From Roseibium aestuarii (GTDB lineage Bacteria; Pseudomonadota; Alphaproteobacteria; Rhizobiales; Stappiaceae): DNA of 64,000 nt. The notes beneath the pieces are model-generated. The model ran no database searches. It saw nothing but the letters and a program-made list of their open reading frames with translations, and was not told where the DNA came from. Location: contig NZ_VORA01000001.1 in NCBI RefSeq assembly GCF_008477545.1, positions 1,302,001-1,366,000 of the forward strand. Direction: 5' to 3'. Below, piece after piece: positions 28,770 to 38,521 of the stretch (position 1 is the first letter of the stretch; every line of letters starts with the position of its first letter). A program made the translations under genes and the position numbers.

Positions 28770-29562
28770 CGACTTCTTCATCCGCGCCCTTCTGGCCGGC
28801 ATTGGCATTGCTCTCGTGGCCGGCCCCTTCGGCTGTTTCATCGTCTGGCGCCGCATGGCCTATTTCGGCGACACGCTCTCCCATGCGGGTCTGCTTGGGG
28901 TGGCGCTCGCCCTGGCGCTGGAAATCAACGTGATGCTGGCGGTCTTTGCCGTCTCCGGCCTGCTGGCCGTGCTTCTCGTGCTTCTCTCCCGCCGGCCCTC
29001 CCTGTCGCGCGATGCGCTTCTGGGGCTTCTCGCCCATTCGGCGCTCGCCATCGGTCTGGTCGGCCTGTCCTTCATGGCCTGGGTGCGGGTGGATCTGCTG
29101 GCCCTTCTCTTCGGTGACATTCTCGCCGTCACCCGCATGGATCTTGCCATGATCTATGGCGGCGGCGTCGCGGTGCTCGCCGGCCTCGGCTGGATCTGGC
29201 ACCGGCTCTTTGCCGCGACCGTCAGTCCGGAGCTGGCGGCTGCCGAGGGCGCCAATCCCGACCGGATGGAGCTGGTCTTCGTGCTGCTCATGGCCGCCGT
29301 CATCGCCATTGCCATGAAGATCGTCGGCGTGCTTCTGATCACGGCGCTGCTCATCATGCCGAGCGCCGGGGCGCGGCGCCTGTCCGGCGGACCGGAGCAG
29401 ATGGCGCTGATTTCGAGCCTTCTGGGCTGTGCCGCCGTGATCGGGGGCTTGTATGCCTCGCGGATCTGGGACACACCTTCCGGGCCGTCGATCGTCGTCG
29501 CGGCGCTTCTCATCTTCCTGGCGAGCCTTCTGCCGGGACTTCGCATCTCCAGGGCAGACTGA
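28762..29562 (+). CDS. znuB: Zinc ABC transporter permease
   Basis: Membrane-spanning subunit of the ZnuABC zinc importer. It has 266 residues with about eight helices. Family features include FGCFIVWRRMAYFGDTLSHAGLLGVALA near residues 20-45 and the MKIVGVLLITALLIMPSAGARRL block near residue 190. ATG 28762 overlaps the znuC stop by 8 bases, so it is coupled. The substrate-binding protein ZnuA is not encoded in this window. Confidence 0.94.
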   Translation: MLDDFFIRALLAGIGIALVAGPFGCFIVWRRMAYFGDTLSHAGLLGVALALALEINVMLAVFAVSGLLAVLLVLLSRRPSLSRDALLGLLAHSALAIGLVGLSFMAWVRVDLLALLFGDILAVTRMDLAMIYGGGVAVLAGLGWIWHRLFAATVSPELAAAEGANPDRMELVFVLLMAAVIAIAMKIVGVLLITALLIMPSAGARRLSGGPEQMALISSLLGCAAVIGGLYASRIWDTPSGPSIVVAALLIFLASLLPGLRISRAD

Positions 29563-29584
29563 CCGGTCAGAAAGACACCAGACC

Positions 29585-30001
29585 ATGCACGATCACGTTC
29601 ATCGCCAGAAGCTGGATCTGACCCGCAACCAGGCGCTTGTCTTCGATGCGCTGGCGGCGGCCGATGGTCCGCTGACCGCCTATGCCATCCTCGACGCCTT
29701 GCGCGACGAGGGCATGCGCGCGCCCCTGCAGGTCTATCGGGCGCTCACAAAGCTGATGAACGTGGGTCTGGTGCATCGGCTCGAAAGTCTCAACGCCTTC
29801 GTCGTCTGTTCCCATCCCGGCTGTGCATCCCATGATACGGCGGCCTTCGCCATCTGCGAGACCTGCGGTCAGGTGGATGAGTTCGCGCCCGACACCGCCA
29901 TCGGCCTGTTGCAGGACTGGGCCCGGGAGCACAGCTTCGCGCTTGCCCGCACCACGGTGGAACTGCGGGGGGAATGCCAGCGCTGCCAGAAGGCACGCTG
30001 A
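29585..30001 (+). CDS. zur: Zinc uptake regulator Zur (Fur family)
   Basis: Zinc-sensing repressor of the zinc importer. It has 138 residues from the ATG at 29585. The winged helix (about 14-75, LTRNQALVFDALAAADGPL ... QVYRALTKLMNVGLVHRLE) is followed by the metal domain, with CSHPGCASHD, CETCGQVDEF and CQRC cysteine pairs. The N-terminus MHDHVHRQK is His-rich. It is the last gene of the znuCB-zur operon, 22 bases after znuB. Its target is probably the box at 27761. Confidence 0.93.
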   Translation: MHDHVHRQKLDLTRNQALVFDALAAADGPLTAYAILDALRDEGMRAPLQVYRALTKLMNVGLVHRLESLNAFVVCSHPGCASHDTAAFAICETCGQVDEFAPDTAIGLLQDWAREHSFALARTTVELRGECQRCQKAR

Positions 30002-30230
30002 CCGCCGCGCCAGAACCCTCTCTGGCGCCCGACGGGGTTGCGTTGCGGCAAGATGTCGTGACGATTATCCGTCTGCGTAAAGCATTGAGAAACAACACCT
30101 GAAATAGTCTTCCCGTACACCGTATTCAATCTGTGGTGGGTATTGGAAGTATTCGCAAGGCATTTGCTGGCGGCTCCTACGCAGGAGTGACGAGGGCCTT
30201 GCGAATTCTTCCCGGCGGGAGGACGACGAC

Positions 30231-31361
30231 ATGGATCAGGCGCTCGGGATCGGGATCATCGGTTGCGGCAAGGTGGCCGCCAGCTACTTCAACGCCATCC
30301 CCCGGTTCAAGGGACTTGAGATCCGCGCTTGCGCCGACCTCAACCGGGGCATGGCCGAGCGATTTGGTCAGGACCACGGGGTCCGCGCCACCACGGTCAG
30401 CGATCTGCTTCATGCTGGCGATGTGGATCTTGTGGTGAACCTCACCTCGGCCGATGCCCATTACGCCGTGGGGTGGGAGGTCCTGCGCTCGCGCAAGCAT
30501 CTCTTCAGCGAGAAGCCGTTGACCCTGACCTTTGCCCAGGCCGAAGCCCTGCAGAAATTCGCTGTCGAGAACCGGCGCGGCATCGGCGTGGCGCCCAACA
30601 CTTTCCTGACCCCCGCCTATCAGACAGCCCGTCTCATGCTCCAGCTTGAGCAGATCGGTCAGGTGAATTTCGCCACATGCCACGTGATGAACCGGGGGGC
30701 GGAGCTGCGTCATCACAATCCTCAGGCCCATTACCTGGCGGGGCAGGGGCCGCTGACCCATCAGGGACCCTATTGCATTTCCACCCTTGTGGCCCTTTTC
30801 GGTTCGGTGGAGACCGTATGCGCCGTGGCCTCTTCGCCCCAGTCCCGGCGTCGCGGCGTGACGACGGACGGGGCGCTGGTGGAAATGGATGTGGATTGCG
30901 ACACCACGTTCCAGGCGCTGCTGTCCTTCCGCAATGGCATGCAGGTGTCGCTGGTGCTGAGCTGGGATGTCTGGGGTCCGGCGGAGTCCGGAATCCGGGT
31001 CTTTGGCACCCATGGCACGCTGGAACTGCCCGACCCCACCACCTACGAGGGGGAGGTGGTGCTAAACCGCGTCGATGAGGGGACCGGACTTGTGTCACCC
31101 ACCGTCGTGCCTTCGACGCTTGCGGCACCGACGGATCTGAGAGCGGAGGATTTCTATCGCGGGCTGGCGCTGGCCGACATGGCGCGCGCACTCCGCGAAG
31201 GCGGCAGCTATCGCTGTTCCGACTATCTGGCCGTTCATGTGGTTGAGGTGCTGGAAGGCATCGAGCACGCAGCACGCGAGGGCCGTCGTGTGGTCATCGG
31301 CACTGATTGCTGCGCGCCAGATCCGATCGTCTCGGCGGAAATCGACAGACTACTGGCGTGA
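30231..31361 (+). CDS. Gfo/Idh/MocA-family oxidoreductase
   Basis: NAD(P)-dependent dehydrogenase of unknown sugar, cyclitol or related substrate. It has 376 residues with a GGGAGGA ribosome-binding site. The Rossmann motif GIIGCGKVAASY is near residue 8, the catalytic EKP motif is LFSEKPLTLT near residue 93 and the C-terminal alpha/beta domain contains GTHGTLELPDPTTYEG near residue 260. Neighbours give no pathway. Fold and cofactor class are well supported; the substrate is unknown. Confidence 0.88.
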   Translation: MDQALGIGIIGCGKVAASYFNAIPRFKGLEIRACADLNRGMAERFGQDHGVRATTVSDLLHAGDVDLVVNLTSADAHYAVGWEVLRSRKHLFSEKPLTLTFAQAEALQKFAVENRRGIGVAPNTFLTPAYQTARLMLQLEQIGQVNFATCHVMNRGAELRHHNPQAHYLAGQGPLTHQGPYCISTLVALFGSVETVCAVASSPQSRRRGVTTDGALVEMDVDCDTTFQALLSFRNGMQVSLVLSWDVWGPAESGIRVFGTHGTLELPDPTTYEGEVVLNRVDEGTGLVSPTVVPSTLAAPTDLRAEDFYRGLALADMARALREGGSYRCSDYLAVHVVEVLEGIEHAAREGRRVVIGTDCCAPDPIVSAEIDRLLA

Positions 31362-31421
31362 AGCATTCGCTCGGCCGTGAGGTTGAGCCGGGTGTCTGCG
31401 CGGGATGAGGGATGGGCCGGG

Positions 31422-31703
31422 TCAGATGGCCCGGCGCAGGGTGCTCTCGGCCGGTCCGATGAAGCGCACGCCCATGCGGTCCTCGGACCGCCACACAACT
31501 TCCACCGGACGGCGGGTCGCCTCATTGTCGACATAGAGCAGGAAGCTGTTCGGCACGCCGACCGTGCTGGGAAGGACCAGCAGGGCGCCGGTCTCGTTCG
31601 TGTTGCGGATGGTGCAGTTGAAGACCTGCGACAAGCCTCCGAAGACGATTCGGGCGGACTTGAGAGTGCGTCGGCGCGGGTCGGTTCGGCGTTCTTCCGT
31701 CAT
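31422..31703 (-). CDS. PilZ-domain protein
   Basis: Single-domain protein of 93 residues that probably binds cyclic di-GMP. The arginine motif is EERRTDPRRRTLK near the N-terminus and the second motif region is NTNETGALLVLP (N-x-E-x-G in place of the common D-x-S-x-x-G). The C-terminal RRPVEVVWRSEDRMGVRFIG strands complete the barrel. It is divergent from an EAL phosphodiesterase gene, which suggests a local cyclic di-GMP circuit. Confidence 0.85.
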   Translation of the reverse strand: MTEERRTDPRRRTLKSARIVFGGLSQVFNCTIRNTNETGALLVLPSTVGVPNSFLLYVDNEATRRPVEVVWRSEDRMGVRFIGPAESTLRRAI

Positions 31704-32041
31704 GTCATCGGGTCCGTTGAGTCAGCAGTTTGCACTTTGAGGTAACTCTAAGCCCTTAATCCTAAAAAAATATTGCGCGACCTCGGTTCCCGGGAAAAAT
31801 ACCGGAGCCTGCACTCGCAGATTGTAGGGTTGCAGGCTGAAGGCGATTGTTATGCCGCGTTACAACTTAAGAGCGCGTAACGTAGCTGAGGTTGAGATCA
31901 ATGGGGCCATATCTACTTATTTTTACTACGTCACGGCGGAGGATCTTTCCGGGTAAACTTGCTGGTAAGGAGTGGCCCTTAAGTGAGTGGAATAATTGAG
32001 CCTCAGAAAGCGCTAGACAATCGGGGCCAGGGAGTGCGGCT
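31704..32041. other. Divergent AT-richer region between the PilZ and EAL genes
   Basis: About 340 bases, clearly richer in A/T than the surroundings. Open frames here lack ribosome-binding sites. It should hold the promoters of both genes, but I see no repeat or well-formed box. Confidence 0.55.
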
Positions 32042-33646
32042 GTGCACCGTTTATTGCGACTGAGATACGCTGCCCACGCTGGCAGCGGTTTGGTTTTCCT
32101 TGCGGGACTGGGATTCCTCCTGTTTGTTCTGAGCGTCGATATCGGCGTGCGGACGCAGGTGGAGGTCGAGAAGTTCGTAAGTCGCATTCACGAGACCAGT
32201 CGGCATCGCCTTGAGTTCCTCGATAGCCTCAGAGCGATGAGTTTCGAGGGATGCGACGAGACCGCTCTCGCAAGACTACGCGGGGGCCTTTTTGAATTTG
32301 ACCTTATCAACGATGCCGTGATCTTTGCCCCGGGTACCAACGACATCCTGTGCACCGCCCTGACGGGGCGACTTTCCGAACCGATAACCCTGTCTGGACA
32401 GAAGAAAATGGCTGGAGCAGAGCCGGGCATTTTCTTTTGGATGGGGCTCACACAAGTCCCGGAGTGGGGCCGCAGCAAGAATTTCCTCTTTCGCTCCGGT
32501 GAAGTCGGGGTGTTTTTCTTCGATCAAGCCGAGAAGCAATTGGGTGACGGGTTTGAATATGCTGGCTTTCAGGTGCTGCCGAGCGGCGCCAGAAAGCTGA
32601 TAAGCGGTCGGCCGGAGGTGCTTGCGAATTACCTCTCACTCGGCTGGAACCCGCTTGAGCGAGCGCTTTATGCCGTGGAATGCCTTAAGCCTAAAAATCG
32701 GGCGTGCTTTCTCATCTACCGCCACGCTTACGTGGTCGCGAGAGACGAAGTGATCATTGGTTGCGGCGGACTACTGGCCAATCTCGCCCTGACCTTTTCG
32801 GCGTTCGGGTATCTGCGTCGACATGCTAGCCGGGAAATGCAGGTATCCCACCGCATTCGCCGGGCCATCCGGGCTGGGGGCGCGGGCATCCTTTGTCACT
32901 ACCAGCCGATCGTTGCAGCTCGCACGGGCCGAGTCGTCGGGTGTGAGGTGCTCGCCCGTTTTGACGATGGTCTCGGCCCGGTCTCGCCGGCGGAGTTCAT
33001 TCCCGAGGTTCAGGCTCTGGGTCTGACCTGGGAGTTCACCGAGATCATCCTGCTGCGCGCCATTGAGGAATTGCGTCCGCTGACGGACGTGCGGCCACGC
33101 TTTCGCATTTCCGTGAATGTCTTCCCGGTGGACCTGACTGATGAATGCGCCCATCGGCTGGAACGCAGCCTCGCCCTGCGCATCGCAGGCGAGACAGGTC
33201 TTTGCCTGTGCCTGGAGGTTCTGGAATCGGGAGTGCAATCCTGGGACCGCATGACAAAGTTCCGGGACTTTGCCACCACGCAGGGATTCGAGATCGCCAT
33301 CGACGACTTCGGCACAGGTTTCTCCAACATTGCTCAGGTGCGCCGCGCCGCCGTCGACATCCTCAAGATCGACAGGTCCTTCATCCGCGAGATCGGTCGT
33401 GACGAGAAGGCGCTACGCTCCTCGCTGATCCGTCCGGTCCTCGACATCGCCCGCTCCGTTCGGGCTCGGGTCGTGGCCGAGGGGATCGAGACAGCCGAGC
33501 AGCGTGCGATTCTCGAGGAGCTCGGGGTCGATTGCCTTCAAGGCTTCTATTTCGCTCGTCCGATGCCGATCCAGGGCTTTCTCGACCATGTCTGGATGAG
33601 CGAGCGTATGGATGGCGGAGAAGTGATCCGGCTGCAACTCACCTGA
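32042..33646 (+). CDS. Membrane cyclic di-GMP phosphodiesterase (CSS-like sensor + EAL)
   Basis: Inner-membrane enzyme hydrolysing cyclic di-GMP. It has 534 residues from a GTG start. TM1 is about 12-38, a periplasmic domain of about 200 residues resembles the CSS-motif sensor (C70 region and ILCTALTG, Cys-Thr-Ala where Cys-Ser-Ser is usual), and TM2 is about 237-262. The EAL domain is about 280-525 with all catalytic elements: CEVLARF, SVNVFP, LEVLESG, IDDFGTGFSN, LKIDRSF, VAEGIET and QGFYFARPM. Activity is therefore expected. The N-terminal half has less GC-rich codons than neighbouring genes. Confidence 0.88.
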   Translation: MHRLLRLRYAAHAGSGLVFLAGLGFLLFVLSVDIGVRTQVEVEKFVSRIHETSRHRLEFLDSLRAMSFEGCDETALARLRGGLFEFDLINDAVIFAPGTNDILCTALTGRLSEPITLSGQKKMAGAEPGIFFWMGLTQVPEWGRSKNFLFRSGEVGVFFFDQAEKQLGDGFEYAGFQVLPSGARKLISGRPEVLANYLSLGWNPLERALYAVECLKPKNRACFLIYRHAYVVARDEVIIGCGGLLANLALTFSAFGYLRRHASREMQVSHRIRRAIRAGGAGILCHYQPIVAARTGRVVGCEVLARFDDGLGPVSPAEFIPEVQALGLTWEFTEIILLRAIEELRPLTDVRPRFRISVNVFPVDLTDECAHRLERSLALRIAGETGLCLCLEVLESGVQSWDRMTKFRDFATTQGFEIAIDDFGTGFSNIAQVRRAAVDILKIDRSFIREIGRDEKALRSSLIRPVLDIARSVRARVVAEGIETAEQRAILEELGVDCLQGFYFARPMPIQGFLDHVWMSERMDGGEVIRLQLT

Positions 33647-33987
33647 GGCCTGCGGGGAGGGAGATTCGCCTTCCGCTCCCCGTTGCCGTCCCTTCCGTCG
33701 CCTACCTGCCCGAACTCCGGGAAAAGGTGCCCGGAAAGCGCCGCAGCGTCGGCTGCGCGCGCCCTAAACCTTGTAATTCCCGCCGGTCTTTCGTAAGCAC
33801 TCCAATTGGCGAGACATGTCTGCCCTCTTGCCCCGGCCGCGCCGCCTCACTCCCGCCATGAAATCGGGGGAAGAGGCCTCGGTCCGTTTCATGGCCGTGC
33901 GCGCCTGCCGCACCCGCGAAACCGGAGGGTTCAGCGCCTGTCGCCCGCGCCGCCAGACAGTTTCAGAGTTGGATTACAGGTCACGCA
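33647..33987. other. Intergenic region before the yfgM-like gene
   Basis: About 340 bases. Several overlapping short frames exist but none has a ribosome-binding site or family match. It probably holds the promoter of the yfgM-like/bamB/der cluster; no clear box or repeat was seen. Confidence 0.55.
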
Positions 33988-34710
33988 ATGTCCGATATTT
34001 TTCGTGAAGTCGATGAAGACATCCGCCAGGAGCGCTACCGTCGGCTTTGGGACCGCTTTGGTCCCTGGGTGATCCTGCTCGCCGCCCTGATCGTCGTCGG
34101 CACCGCCGGCTATCGCGGCTGGGACTATTACCGTCAGACCCAGGCTGATGCCGCCGGCACCACCTTCCAGCAGGCCGTCGCCGCTGCCGAGGCCGGCAAT
34201 CTGGACGAGGCCCGCGACCTGCTCGACAGCCTCTCCGATGCCGCTGGCGGCTATCCGGAGCTGGCCCGCATGCGCGCTGCCGGCGTGCTGGCCCAGCAGG
34301 GCTCCAGCGAGGATGCCCTGGCCGCCTTCGACGCCCTGTCCCGGGACACGTCTCTCGACAAGACCCTGCGCGATGTCGCTGCCCTGCGCGCGGCCTATAT
34401 CGCCGCCGACACCGCGGACTACGCCGCCGTCGCAGACCGGGCGGAACCCCTGACGGGCGACGCCAATCCCTTCCGCGCCAGTGCCCGCGAGATCCTCGCC
34501 GTGGCCGCCTGGAAGGCCGGCGACGTGGACCGGGCCCGTGACTGGCTCGACGCCCTCAATGACGACACCGAAACGCCCACGGATGTGAGCCGCCGTGTCG
34601 CCCTGCTCAACGACCTGATCCTCGCCGCCCATGGCGAGGCGATGCCGGACAGCGCCACTGCAGGCGAAGCTGGCGAGAGCGAAACCAAGGCCCCGGAGGG
34701 CGGAAACTGA
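33988..34710 (+). CDS. YfgM-like tetratricopeptide membrane protein
   Basis: Single-span inner-membrane protein with a periplasmic helical-repeat domain. It has 240 residues. A cytoplasmic N-terminus (MSDIFREVDEDIRQERYRRLWDRFG) precedes a membrane helix at about 26-43 and TPR-like repeats from about 55 to 205. The YfgM group works with secretory chaperones at the translocon and is usually next to bamB and der, as here. It shares one base with the bamB start, so the pair is coupled. Confidence 0.85.
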   Translation: MSDIFREVDEDIRQERYRRLWDRFGPWVILLAALIVVGTAGYRGWDYYRQTQADAAGTTFQQAVAAAEAGNLDEARDLLDSLSDAAGGYPELARMRAAGVLAQQGSSEDALAAFDALSRDTSLDKTLRDVAALRAAYIAADTADYAAVADRAEPLTGDANPFRASAREILAVAAWKAGDVDRARDWLDALNDDTETPTDVSRRVALLNDLILAAHGEAMPDSATAGEAGESETKAPEGGN

Positions 34711-36077
34711 TGACCGCATCTGTTCGCGCCCCGCGCAACACCCGTCGCGCGCTGGCGCCCCTGACCGCCGTTTTGCTGCTCGGCGTCTCGCTCGCCGGCT
34801 GCGGCAGCGTGTCCGAATTCACCTCCGGCATGAATCCGTGGGGCAAGGAAAAGATCCTGCCCGGCGAGCGCAAGGCCCTGTTCGAGACCGCGGACCCGGC
34901 GCTCGCGGCGACCGCGCGCCCTGCCAGCATCGGCAACGCCACCGGCGGCCAGAGCTGGACCACTGTCGGCGGCAACGCGGAAAACAATCCGGGCAATGTG
35001 GCCGTGAGCGTCTCCGGCTCCCGGGCTTGGCGCGCCAGCATCGGCTCGTCCGGCGGCGGCTTCACGTCTGATGCCCTGCGCAGCTATGCCCGTCCGGTCT
35101 CAGACGGATCGCGGGTCTTCGTTTACAAGCCCTCCGGTGAGGTCGTGGCCCTTGGCACCAACGGCGGCCGGGTCTGGAGCAAGTCTCTGCGCCCCGAGGG
35201 TGAAAAGGGTCTGGCACCCGGTGGCGGTGTCGCAGTCTCCGATGGCCGTCTCTATGTGGCGACCGCCTATCGCAAGATGGCGGCCCTGGATGCCGCCTCC
35301 GGCCAGGTCATCTGGGAAGCCGATCTGCCCACTCCGGCCCGCGGCGCACCCGCAGTCGGTCAGGGCAAGGTCTATGTGGTCAGCCAGTCCAATGAAGTCT
35401 ATGCCCTGAGCCTGCAGGACGGTTCCCAGGTCTGGAGCTACACCGGCATCGAGGAAACCGCGGGCGTGCTGTCTGCGGCCGCTCCCGCCGTCTCCGGCAA
35501 GGCCGTGGTCGTGCCCTTCTCCTCCGGCGAGGTGATGGCGATCGACAGCGAAAGCGGCGAAGCGGTCTGGATCGACGGGGTGAACCGTGGTATCCGCACC
35601 TTCGCTCTCTCCGGCCTTTCCGATGTTTCGGCAAGCCCGGTGATCGCCGACGGCATTGTCTATGCCACCGGCGTCTCGGGCCGCACGATTGCCGCCTCCC
35701 TCAAGACGGGAACCCGCGAATGGGCTCAGGATCTGGGCTCCGTGCATACGCCGGTCGTTTCCGGCAACGCCCTGTTCATGGTTGATCTGGATGATCGTCT
35801 GGTCGCCCTCGACCGGAAGACCGGGGAAACCCTTTGGCTCACGGCCCTGCCGAAGCCCGAGAAGAAGAAACAGCGCCGCAACTGGGCCGGTCCGCTTCTT
35901 GCCAATGGGGCGCTCGTCGTGATGTCGAGCGATGGCCGCATTGCACAGGTGGATGCGGCGTCCGGCAAGATCATGGCGACCAATGACGTCGGAACCGATG
36001 TCTATGTGTCGCCGATTGCCGCCGGCGGGCGCATGATCGTTCTGGACGGCGATGACGCCGTCGCCGCCTTCAACTGA
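34710..36077 (+). CDS. bamB: Outer-membrane assembly lipoprotein BamB
   Basis: Beta-propeller lipoprotein of the BAM complex that inserts outer-membrane beta-barrels. It has 455 residues. The signal peptide ends in the lipobox LAGC near residue 31. Eight-blade PQQ-like repeats follow, with the typical VYxxxxxGxVxALDxxxGxxxW pattern (for example YVATAYRKMAALDAASGQV and ALDRKTGETLWL). It overlaps the yfgM-like gene by 1 base and precedes der by 54 bases. Confidence 0.92.
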   Translation: MTASVRAPRNTRRALAPLTAVLLLGVSLAGCGSVSEFTSGMNPWGKEKILPGERKALFETADPALAATARPASIGNATGGQSWTTVGGNAENNPGNVAVSVSGSRAWRASIGSSGGGFTSDALRSYARPVSDGSRVFVYKPSGEVVALGTNGGRVWSKSLRPEGEKGLAPGGGVAVSDGRLYVATAYRKMAALDAASGQVIWEADLPTPARGAPAVGQGKVYVVSQSNEVYALSLQDGSQVWSYTGIEETAGVLSAAAPAVSGKAVVVPFSSGEVMAIDSESGEAVWIDGVNRGIRTFALSGLSDVSASPVIADGIVYATGVSGRTIAASLKTGTREWAQDLGSVHTPVVSGNALFMVDLDDRLVALDRKTGETLWLTALPKPEKKKQRRNWAGPLLANGALVVMSSDGRIAQVDAASGKIMATNDVGTDVYVSPIAAGGRMIVLDGDDAVAAFN

Positions 36078-36131
36078 AGAAGGGCCCTGCCGGCAGCGGC
36101 GGGGCTGGCGGCTCTTTAGGAGTACTGTCAC

Positions 36132-37574
36132 GTGGGCGCAAAAGTCGCCATTATCGGACGGCCGAATGTCGGCAAGTCCACCCTGTTCAATCGTCTGGTC
36201 GGCAAGCGGCTGGCGCTGGTTGACGACACGCCGGGCGTGACCCGCGACCGTCGTCCCGGCGACGCGCGCCTTGGCGACCTCAAGTTCACCATCGTCGACA
36301 CCGCCGGTCTGGAGGACGCGGACAGCGCCTCTCTGGAAGGGCGCATGCGCCGTCAGACCGAAGAGGCGATCGAGGAAGCCGACGTCATCCTCTTCGTCAT
36401 CGACGCCCGCGCAGGCATCACGCCGCTGGACGCCCATTTCGCCGCCCTGGCCCGCAAGACCACTACGCCGGTGATCCTGCTGGCCAACAAGGCCGAAGGC
36501 CGCGCCGGCGCTCCCGGTATCTACGAGAGCTATTCGCTGGGCCTGGGCGAGCCGATCGCCATGTCCGCCGAGCATGGCGAAGGTCTTGCCGACCTCTATG
36601 ACGCCCTGAAGCCGCATGTCGATCTCGTGACCGAGCTGGAAGAGCAGGAAGCTGCCCAGTCCATCGAGGCGGTCACCGAAGTCGACGTCGAGTATGACGA
36701 AGACGGCGAGATCATCGAGGATCAGGAGCCGGCCGGCACGAAGGAACGCCCCTTGCGCGTGGCCATCGTCGGCCGCCCCAACGCCGGCAAGTCGACCCTG
36801 ATCAACACGCTCCTCGGCGAGGACCGCATGCTCACGGGGCCGGAAGCCGGCATCACCCGCGACAGCATCTCCGTCGACTGGGAGTGGCGCGACCGGCACA
36901 TCAAGCTCTTCGACACGGCCGGCATCCGCCGCAAGGCGCGCGTCCAGGAGAAGCTGGAAAAGCTCTCCGTCGCCGATGCCCTGCGCGCGATCAAGTTCGC
37001 CGAAGTGGTGGTCGTCACTCTCGACGCCATGATTTCCTTCGAGAAGCAGGATCTCCAGATCATCGATCTGGTGGCCCGCGAAGGCCGCGCGCTGGTGATC
37101 GCCATCAACAAGTGGGACCTGGTGGAAGACCGCGAAGTCGCCTGGCAGAAGATTCGCGACGCCAACGACCGCTACTTTAACCAGATCCGCGGCGTGCAGA
37201 TCTGCACCCTCTCCGGCATTCAGGGGCAGGGGGTCAACCGCCTGTTCGAGAGCGTCTTCACCGCCTATGAGGCCTGGAACGCCCGTGTCTCCACCTCCCG
37301 CCTGAACCGCTGGCTGGAGCGCGTCACCGGCAACCATCCGCCCCCCGCGGTGGCCGGTCGCCGGGTGCGGCTGCGCTACATGACCCAGGCCAAGACCCGT
37401 CCGCCTCATTTCGTTGCCTTTGCCTCGCGTCCCGAGCAGCTGCCGGAAAGCTACACCCGCTATCTGGTGAACTCCCTGCGCGAGACCTTCGACATCCAGG
37501 GCACGCCGATCCGCTTCTCCTACCGCAAGGGCGACAACCCCTATGCGGTGAAGAAGAAGCGCAAGATTCAGTAG
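36132..37574 (+). CDS. der: Ribosome-assembly GTPase Der (EngA)
   Basis: Double-GTPase needed for 50S ribosome maturation. It has 480 residues from a GTG start. The first G domain has [23 protein letters not shown] and NKAEG; an acidic linker (about 170-200) is followed by the second with [24 protein letters not shown] and NKWDLVED. The C-terminal KH-like domain contains [23 protein letters not shown] and ends in a Lys/Arg tail. Confidence 0.97.
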   Translation: MGAKVAIIGRPNVGKSTLFNRLVGKRLALVDDTPGVTRDRRPGDARLGDLKFTIVDTAGLEDADSASLEGRMRRQTEEAIEEADVILFVIDARAGITPLDAHFAALARKTTTPVILLANKAEGRAGAPGIYESYSLGLGEPIAMSAEHGEGLADLYDALKPHVDLVTELEEQEAAQSIEAVTEVDVEYDEDGEIIEDQEPAGTKERPLRVAIVGRPNAGKSTLINTLLGEDRMLTGPEAGITRDSISVDWEWRDRHIKLFDTAGIRRKARVQEKLEKLSVADALRAIKFAEVVVVTLDAMISFEKQDLQIIDLVAREGRALVIAINKWDLVEDREVAWQKIRDANDRYFNQIRGVQICTLSGIQGQGVNRLFESVFTAYEAWNARVSTSRLNRWLERVTGNHPPPAVAGRRVRLRYMTQAKTRPPHFVAFASRPEQLPESYTRYLVNSLRETFDIQGTPIRFSYRKGDNPYAVKKKRKIQ

Positions 37575-37655
37575 GACGCAGCAGCGTCCTGCAGGCATCC
37601 GGGCAGGGCCGCGCGGTCGCTGTCACCCGAGTGTCATGAAACCGACCTACACGAG

Positions 37656-37676
37656 AGGCCCCATCCGGGGCCTTTC
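37656..37676 (+). terminator. Possible weak terminator after der
   Basis: Perfect 7-bp stem AGGCCCC / GGGGCCT with an ATCC loop, followed by only three T and C. It may slow or stop transcription before the next gene. Confidence 0.4.
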
Positions 37677-37711
37677 GCCCATCTCGCCCTCACTTTCGGA
37701 GCAAGCTCGCC

Positions 37712-38491
37712 ATGTCCGACCGGTTGGAATTCGCCAAATCCCTCGCGCAGAAGGCAGGTGATCTGGGCCTGACCTATTTCCGCCGGCTGGAAGAGCTAAC
37801 CATCTCCGCCAAGGGCCATCAGGATCTTGTCTCCGAAGCTGACAGGGATGTGGAGACGCTCGTGCGGGATGAACTCGCGCGCGCCTATCCCGAAGACGGC
37901 ATTCTGGGCGAGGAACACGGCCGCATCCACGGCACCTCCGGCTACACCTGGGTCATCGACCCCATCGACGGCACGGCGAATTTCGTCACCGCCATTCCCC
38001 AGTGGTGCGTGGTGCTCTCCTGCGTCCATCAGGGTCAGGTGGTCATCGGCGTGACCTTCGACCCGGTCGCCCGCGAACTCTTCTGGGCCGAGCGCGGCGC
38101 GGGCGCCTTTGTCAACGGCATGCCGATGAAGCCCTCTGCCAGCCAGAGCCTCGCCAACGGCTCCCTCGGCGTCGGCTTCAACGGCCGCTCCCGCAAGGAA
38201 GATGCGGTCAATGCGGTCCAGCTGCTGATCGACGAGGGCGGGGTCTTCTTCCGCAATGCGTCGGGCGGGCTCATGCTGGCCTATGCCGCCTCCGGCCGGC
38301 TTATCGGCTATGTCGAGGCCCACATGAACGCCTGGGACTGCCTGGCGGGCATGCTGATGGCCGAGGAAGCCGGTGTCCGCGTCGCGCCTTATGACGCCGA
38401 CGCCGCCCTCGACAAGGGCACCCGCGTGGTCGTCGCAAGCCCCGGCGTCTTCGATGCGGTCGTGACCCTGGCCGAGAAGGCCTACGCCTGA
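37712..38491 (+). CDS. Inositol-monophosphatase-family protein (SuhB-like)
   Basis: Metal-dependent phosphatase, most similar to inositol-1-monophosphatase. It has 259 residues. Metal-site motifs are ILGEEHG (near residue 66), WVIDPIDGTANFVTAIPQW (near 84) and MNAWDCLAGMLMAEEAG (near 205). It lacks the sulfur-gene context of the CysQ homologue at 23724. Candidate roles are inositol or histidinol-phosphate hydrolysis; no substrate can be read from the sequence. Confidence 0.88.
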   Translation: MSDRLEFAKSLAQKAGDLGLTYFRRLEELTISAKGHQDLVSEADRDVETLVRDELARAYPEDGILGEEHGRIHGTSGYTWVIDPIDGTANFVTAIPQWCVVLSCVHQGQVVIGVTFDPVARELFWAERGAGAFVNGMPMKPSASQSLANGSLGVGFNGRSRKEDAVNAVQLLIDEGGVFFRNASGGLMLAYAASGRLIGYVEAHMNAWDCLAGMLMAEEAGVRVAPYDADAALDKGTRVVVASPGVFDAVVTLAEKAYA

Positions 38492-38521
38492 GGCAGGCCG
38501 AAAGGCCCGCTCGAGAGGCGC

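Noticed and set aside
31867-32187. 106-codon minus-strand frame between PilZ and EAL genes
   Set aside because: Overlaps the EAL start on the other strand and has no family features or ribosome-binding site.
35100-37598. 832-codon minus-strand frame
   Set aside because: Lies antisense to bamB and der, which have full family motifs; the translated frame has none.
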